Below, piece after piece: positions 58,382-64,000 of a stretch of 64,000 nucleotides of DNA. Both the position numbers and the translations under genes were made by a program. Under the pieces are notes generated by a model. That model was not told the origin of the DNA, did no database searches, and saw nothing but the letters and a program-made list of their open reading frames with translations. The DNA lies in NCBI RefSeq assembly GCF_050436995.1, contig NC_134760.1:12418001-12482000 (forward strand). Direction: 5' to 3'. This stretch comes from Anticarsia gemmatalis (taxonomy: Eukaryota > Arthropoda > Insecta > Lepidoptera > Erebidae). Position 1 is the first letter of the stretch. Each line of letters starts with the position of its first letter.

Positions 58382-59981
58382 CAGGGTGTCCCAAAACTCA
58401 ACGATAATCCGAGACAGGATGAAAGGCCAAGTCATACCGGTTCTAGGAAAAATAAAAAAAAAATCCATGTCACTTAGCTCGGCAACAATAGACATTTTTC
58501 AAAAAAGTTAAAATTCCACACCCTTGCTCGCATTTTCAAGTCCTGTGATCACCAATGTCACAATTTCGCTGTGTTATTTTTAATTTCGTGATCTTTATTA
58601 AATATGCTATTAATCTTAAAACAAATTTATGCACAAAACATTGTTAATTTCATTAAAAAAGTTAAGTTTTAGTGAGTCATGATTCACAAAAATATCGTTA
58701 GTTAACTTTGACGCTTCGTATTGAAAAAAAAATGTACTACACTACCCTTGGCAAGTTATTTCAAAAGTTGGCGCATTTAATCAAGATTTCAAAATGGTGC
58801 AACACTTGCCACTTTTCTTTCCATTAAAAATGTTATTTTTATTTGAACGAAGAGTATCCTCGCAAATGGATCGGACGCAGTGATTCAATTTTATGACCTC
58901 CTCGTTCCCCTATCAAAATCCAGTAGATAATTTTGACTGGGAATGCATAAAAGAAAAAGTCTATTCGAAATCAATACAAAATCTATCAGAACTTCGCCAG
59001 AAAATTTACACAGCGTCAGAGGAAATAAATGCAAGGAATTTTGCTTGACTGGTGCAAAGGTCTTTTGTAAGGCGTTGCAGAGCCTGTATTCGTGCCAGAG
59101 GAAAACAATTCGGATTATTTTAGCTTAAGGAGAATAATTAAATAAGAATGATGGTTCGTTCATTGTTTTTTTTAAAATTATTATTACCTATTATGTTTTT
59201 TACGTTAAATATTGGTTATGGAATGACTCAATTACCTCTTTACTAAAAATAATTGCTTTCCTCTGTCACGAATACAGGCTCTGCAACGCCTTACAAAAGA
59301 CCTTTGCACCAGTCAAGCAAAATTCCTTGCATTTATTTCCTCTGACGCTGTGTCAATTTTCTGGCGAAGTTCTGATAGATTTTGTATTGATTTCGAATAC
59401 ACTTTTTCTTTTATGCATTCCCAGTCAAAAATATCTACTGGATTTTGATCGGGGGAACGAGGAGGTCATAAAATTGAATCACTGCGTCCGATCCACCTGC
59501 GAGGATACTCTTCGTTCAAATAAAAATAACATTTTTAATGGAAAGAAAAGTGGCAAGTGTTGCACCATTTTGAAATCTTGATTAAATGCGCCAACTTTTG
59601 AAATAACTTGCCAAGGGTAGTGTAGTACATTTTTTTTTCAATACGAAGCGTCAAAGTTAACTAACGATATTTTTGTGAATCATGACTCACTAAAACTTAA
59701 CTTTTTTAATGAAATTAACAATGTTTTGTGCATAAATTTGTTTTAAGATTAATAGCATATTTAATAAAGATCACGAAATTAAAAATAACACAGCGAAATT
59801 GTGACATTGGTGATCACAGGACTTGAAAATGCGAGCAAGGGTGTGGAATTTTAAATTTTTTGAAAAATGTCTATTGTTGCCGAGCTAAGTGACATGGTTT
59901 TTTTTTTTTTTTTTTCCTAGAACCGGTATGACTTGGCCTTTCATCCTGTCTCGGATTATCGTTGAGTTTTGGGACACCCTG
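58382..59981. mobile_element. 1.6-kb foldback element, Tc1/mariner-like
   Basis: The ends are CAGGGTGTCCCAAAACTCAA and its exact complement, flanked by TA on both sides (58380-58381 and 59982-59983). The two arms are near-identical inverted copies of about 730 bp (58382 to about 59113, and about 59253 to 59981) around a unique centre of about 140 bp. Each arm carries the end of a dead transposase. TA flanks and terminal CAGGGTGTCCC suit an IS630/Tc1/mariner-type element. A head-to-head duplication of one element's 3' half would give this structure. Confidence 0.85.
58893..59123 (+). pseudogene. Tc1/mariner-like transposase C-terminal remnant (left arm)
   Basis: A frame with one internal TGA (59047-59049) reads the conserved end of IS630/Tc1/mariner transposases: N-P-V-D-x-F-D-W-E near its start, then K-E-K-V-Y-S, a helix with L-S-E-L-R-Q-K-I, and after the stop R-S-F-V-R-R-C-R-A-C-I. 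The catalytic domain upstream is missing. The mirrored copy lies in the right arm (about 59243-59473, minus strand) with its own changes. It is not functional. Confidence 0.7.
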
Positions 59982-59983
59982 TA

Positions 59984-60506
59984 TAGTAGGTTTATATGTA
60001 GGTAGAGTTTTCCAGTTGCTTCTAAAAGTATCTCAGTAACAATATTTTGATGAACGGAGTATGGCAACACGCGTCTCTTATATGGGACTAACATGACTTA
60101 TGTAAGTGTATAAATAAAAACAAGATAAAATCTTCACATTAATTGATGACTACTGCCAAGCACCTGTGTGAAGCAATCTTAACTCGTAAATATATCTGCT
60201 GATCACTAATCTGTTGATACTGTTGTTCACGTTTGTTGTTGCTGCTAGTTACGTGTTGTTACGTGTTGTTATCAACAACAGTCAACAACTAGGTACTTTG
60301 ATGTTTGTACGAAATCTATTGTAATAAATAACAACTATGTCATAGTCTGTAATACTGAAAAACAATCAATTTAAAGGTCAAAATAATGATACTCATTATG
60401 ATTATTAATTAATTTTGCGGCAGGAAGGTAAATACAACAATAGATTCGAACAGATCATTTAGGAATTAAAAGTACCCAGGCCAGTCTTCAAAAGTATGTG
60501 TATTAC
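59984..60506. other. Non-coding stretch between mobile elements
   Basis: Nothing recognised apart from a small ACGTGTTGTT direct repeat and an adjacent GTTGTTATCAACAAC palindrome around 60250-60282. Confidence 0.5.
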
Positions 60507-60663
60507 GTATCTCAGTTGTTCTCACAACTAAGTAGTATACGTCAAATTGATGGCCACTATTCAGTACATTGCTGCTTTGACGTAACGTGTTAATCACTAT
60601 TATTTAACGGAAGAAAGCAATGTACAGTATAGTGTCTTTCAAATAGTTGTCAACTGAGATGCC
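60507..60663. mobile_element. Foldback MITE, family 2
   Basis: The left arm starts GTATCTCAGTTG and includes 'CACTATTCAGTACATTGCT'. The right arm is its imperfect complement ('AGCAATGTACAGTATAGTG' to CAACTGAGATGCC). The element is about 157 bp. A diverged copy is at 52635-52765. The target duplication is not clear. Confidence 0.6.
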
Positions 60664-61715
60664 ATACGTGGTGGTATAATCTTATACCACCATGCTGTGG
60701 TTAAATCTTTAACTTTTTTTATCCTATGAAGTGACAAATGCAGCGCCGGTTATGTGACAATAACTTTGTGCTTTATTTCTCATTCATCTCGATGTGCTCA
60801 ATCACACCTCATCATCATGTCACTCAAAAACCGTCCACCACCGGCCGTAGCTTTTATGGACAACTCATACTTGACCAAAATTGTATTCCAATCATGTGAC
60901 CTATATAAAATCAAGTACATTTATTCCTATATACTAAGTAATAATAATATTTCAGCATGTTTTCAGTCTGTCAGACGTTGTTGAAACAGCGCGGCGACAG
61001 GCACACCGTGTCTCAGGCGGCCAGACAAACACGCCGTATCAACTGATAACACTGATAACAGTGATAACACACGTCTCCGCCGGTCTCGTTATCACATCTT
61101 ATTGTTAACGCTAGACAAATAGTTACAGTTACTATGTTATGATATAGGTAATGTTAGTTAGTATGGTAGTCAAAACAATATCAGTAAGGCCTATTTTCAC
61201 TTACTCTGGAACAAATTTCTTTCACTTTAAAAAAACACGAAGGAAAACAAACCTATTGCTTAAACTTGCGAATCAGAATATATTTCTTGGTTGAGCTATC
61301 AAAACAATATTTTTACTGTAGTTGTGTTATTTTAAATTATAATTTAAGGTATGTATTTGATAAGAAAAGTTCAATTCTATGACTTTAACATAAATAAATT
61401 TCCGCAACGAAGAAATAAGACCTAGTTAAAGTTGAATGGTACCAACGTATCGGCAGCAGTCCACCGTTCACACTATATGCTAATATGCTAAATCCCCTGT
61501 ATATTTGAAGAATATGATGAAGAAGTATACGTATAGGTACTACGACTTTTTTTGTAAACGATCAAACAATGGCGAAATTTTTATTTCACAACATTAACGT
61601 TTATTAGCAATAATTGCGCAATACATTCATTTATAACCAACAAAAAAATTCGAGACGAAAAAAAAGTTTGACGTTTCATAAATAAGAGCGGATTTGTCTA
61701 ACACACAATACAATA
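60664..61715. other. Non-coding stretch with GATA cluster
   Basis: No gene recognised. A perfect hairpin GGTGGTATA/TATACCACC lies at about 60669-60691 and a GATA cluster at 61041-61095 (four sites). The rest is AT-rich. Confidence 0.45.
61041..61095. promoter_or_regulatory. Cluster of four GATA motifs
   Basis: CTGATAAC, CTGATAAC and GTGATAAC are spaced about 10 bp apart (61043-61067), and GTTATCAC lies at 61088-61095. The spacing is close to one helical turn. No gene is nearby, so its role is speculative. Confidence 0.3.
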
Positions 61716-61717
61716 TA

Positions 61718-62397
61718 CAGGGTGTGGCGTAAATAATGGATAATCCTTTACCAGCGGATGGGCGACCACCCAACTGATCTAAATATCAAAATTTATCTCG
61801 GCACAAGTATCATAGTTTTTGAGATTTTGGCCATTTTGTGTGTTTTTTAAAAAAGCGATTTACGCTCGTTCTTTTTGATGCTGTGAAAAATAAAATTAGT
61901 CGACCGGTAAAAGTGTTAATAATTTAAGTTCTTTGTAATATTTTGACAATAATCGGTATTAATGCTGCATGTTATACTAATTTAGAATTCTAATAAAATT
62001 TAGAAATTATTTATGGCGTGGGCAGTAAAGCCACCATACATTTTTTTTTCACCACAAGTGCTCAAAGTTGCACAAATGTTGTGAAAGATTATAAAATTCA
62101 ACTTTGAATGCATAATTTAAATAAAAAACAAGTAGTAATAACAAAACAAGATTGTAGATTCAATAGCACATCTATTCAGGATTTATTTGCAAAAAACGGA
62201 TTTAAAAAAAGCCTTAAATTGTGATCACAGCATTAAAAAGAATGAGCTTAAATCGTTTTCTTAAAAACACACACAAAATGGCCAAAATCTCAAAAACTAT
62301 GATACTTGTGCCAGAGGTAAATTTTTAAATTTTTAGATCAGTTGGGTTGTCGCCCATCCGCTGGTAAAGGATTATCCATTATTTACGCCACACCCTG
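61718..62397. mobile_element. TA-flanked inverted-repeat DNA element (680 bp)
   Basis: The ends are CAGGGTGTGGCGTAAATAAT and its exact complement, flanked by TA (61716-61717 and 62398-62399). The inverted arms extend about 170 bp with some mismatches ('TTTGAGATTTTGGCCATTTT' and its complement). The interior has no open frame. It shares only the first CAGGGTGT with the larger element at 58382, so it is a separate family mobilised by a related type of transposase. Confidence 0.85.
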
Positions 62398-62399
62398 TA

Positions 62400-64000
62400 T
62401 AAAGAGTACGTTAAAAGGAAAGTTTCATATAAACTAATGTATCGAACATTCTAGCAAGTAACAGTAGAGAAGACTTGGCTCTCGGTCAAGAGTCGCTGAT
62501 CATCAGTTAAATATAACCACGTGTGTCTCTCCTCTCTCATCTAAGCGCTGTTTCTACCCAACTGAGATAGGAAGCTGATCTTACTGTATAAGGTAATGAA
62601 AAGAGCGCAGAATTACGCGTGTGTGGAAAATTGTCGTGAGTTTTAGTGATTGTAGGTGTAGTGTATGGTTGATGTAAGGACGGATAATACATGCAGTTGA
62701 GTAAGAAAAGTTCAATTTAAATATCGGTAATTTTAAAAGACTGCTCTTTAGCAGTTATAATAATAAATTAAAAAAATAGAAGTTATTTACGATTATTAGA
62801 ATATTCTTCATTCTATTCATAAAGTTTTCGATTTTCCGTGAAGGTTTATTTCTAATAAGATTATCCAGGTTCAATATAAAATTAATTTTTGAGCGTAAAG
62901 CAAATAAAAACAGTTAATTCTGCACTATATCAGAAGGGGAGAGACGACACTGAAGTGCACAATTTCAAGTGCACAAATTCACAACCTCAGCCATCAATAT
63001 AATTGGTACAGATCGTTGTTATAATTCGCCGCGCAGTCTCCTCGAGATGATGTGTATCGCCAGAAATATCGTCCATTGTTCAACAAAGAACAATTATTAT
63101 TACCAACACAATATCTTGGCAACACACTCACGCGGTACCACAGCCACAGTACTGATGTCACTTACAAATTATATACACGCACTTCTCAAACTACAAACGC
63201 CTAATTGAAAGAAAAGATGTTGTTTTCGACTACTGTGCTATGAGGAAAACTGTAAAGAAAAATACATATGTATAGGTTCTTGAAATTTTGATACTATCGA
63301 AGTATCCCATAATAAGTCGGTACTAATTATAAATGCGTGCATCTGTTCATCCGTTACAAAAGCCATAATTTTGGTGCGATTTCGATGAAATAAGATAAGT
63401 AGTTAAGATTCAGAATCAAACAAACGCTAGGTACCTACTTCTTTTTCAAAATTCAGCTTTTCTGAAACTAAAATTGTTGGTGAAAGTTTGAACGCGAGCA
63501 ATGCTCAGCTTAAGTAAACGAATCATTTAGCAAAGAATTAAAAATAATTGTTTGCAGAACACATAAGATGAAAAAGATGGTACTTACCAAGTCGTGTTCT
63601 CTGGTCTCTGCCTACCCCTATGGGAAGAAGGCGTGATTTAATGTGCATATACTAAAGCTCCATAAAGTCGATTTAAAAACTTACTAAACTAACTTTAACT
63701 TAACTTCCAAAATGTAACAAGTTCTTAATAATTAGTGACAACTTACGTTCTTCCAACAAGCCATGCCTTAAAGTCCTTGAGTGCAACTGCACCTAGCAAC
63801 ACATCGTTAATATACCTCTGTTATATGTACTTATGTATGTTTGTATGTATGTAAGTAATGTTATCTAACCGAGTGTAAACACGGAAAGGAGTGTTGTTTG
63901 TACAAGAACATCTGTGTGATAAGTGTTACACCTCATGCTCTAGTGATGTGCTGCGGTGTCACTCGGCTTTGTGTTATATTTGAGATGGCTTTAAAGATAT
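62400..64000. other. Non-coding right end of window
   Basis: No gene recognised. It contains a LINE-like fragment in inverted orientation (about 63300-63500), a copy of the 'TCTCTGCCTACCCCTATGGG' repeat (63585-63645) and a TATG-rich run (63832-63856). Confidence 0.5.
63585..63645 (+). repeat. Dispersed noctuid-type repeat copy
   Basis: The best-preserved core in the window: CTGGTCTCTGCCTACCCCTA followed by a GGCGTGATTTAATG end. The same frame as the 17190-17305 copy reads C-S-L-V-S-A-Y-P-Y-G then, two codons on, A-stop. Confidence 0.65.

Noticed and set aside
58214..60094. Two minus-strand frames sharing the same N-terminal motif
   Set aside because: They are translations of the terminal inverted repeats of the 1.6-kb foldback and not a protein family.

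Overview
The window is AT-rich animal DNA, almost certainly from a moth or butterfly. The evidence is an intact insect errantivirus (Ty3/gypsy with an envelope gene), and 3' tails of RTE-like LINEs of the type common in Lepidoptera (a 'CAGCAGTGG' motif followed by a GAT run). A dispersed repeat carrying 'TTTGGTCTCTGCCTACCC' also occurs here, which I associate with noctuid moths. The species assignment is inference. I recognise no conserved host protein-coding gene, so the window is probably intergenic or a large intron.

Layout. 1-2060 is a featureless flank. 2065-10557 is a complete errantivirus on the minus strand, flanked by a 4-bp ATAA target duplication. It has two nearly identical LTRs, a tRNA-Ser-type primer site, a polypurine tract, and open gag, pol and env. 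From about 10.6 kb to the end the DNA is non-coding. It is scattered with repeats: a 5'-truncated RTE-like LINE (13.5 kb), a tRNA-derived SINE (22.0-22.3 kb), two copies of a TA-flanked MITE (16.9 and 58.2 kb), a TTAA-flanked element with a small two-exon gene (34.45-35.26 kb), a hAT MITE with a verified 8-bp duplication (39.57-39.97 kb), a 1.6-kb palindrome carrying a dead Tc1/mariner-like transposase fragment (58.38-59.98 kb), and a second TA-flanked inverted-repeat element (61.72-62.40 kb). Between these lie possible regulatory clusters: E-boxes at 26.4-30.8 kb, GATA sites at 40.8, 41.3 and 61.0 kb, and YY1/Pho-like sites at 42.0-42.1 kb.

How the errantivirus appears to work. TATA and initiator motifs in the 5' LTR give a start near 10274. 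In unspliced RNA an 11-codon upstream ORF (9957-9922) terminates inside a GTAAGT splice donor, and translation can then resume at gag (9794). Pol is reached by a -1 frameshift at TTTAAAC (9012-9006), which sits just downstream of the point where the pol frame opens and is followed by a predicted hairpin. If the donor is used, the upstream ORF becomes a signal-peptide-like leader. It can join in the same phase to either of two acceptors: one (4460) opens env, and the other (4660) opens a 75-codon transmembrane ORF lying between pol and env. This compact dual-output arrangement is the most interesting system in the window.
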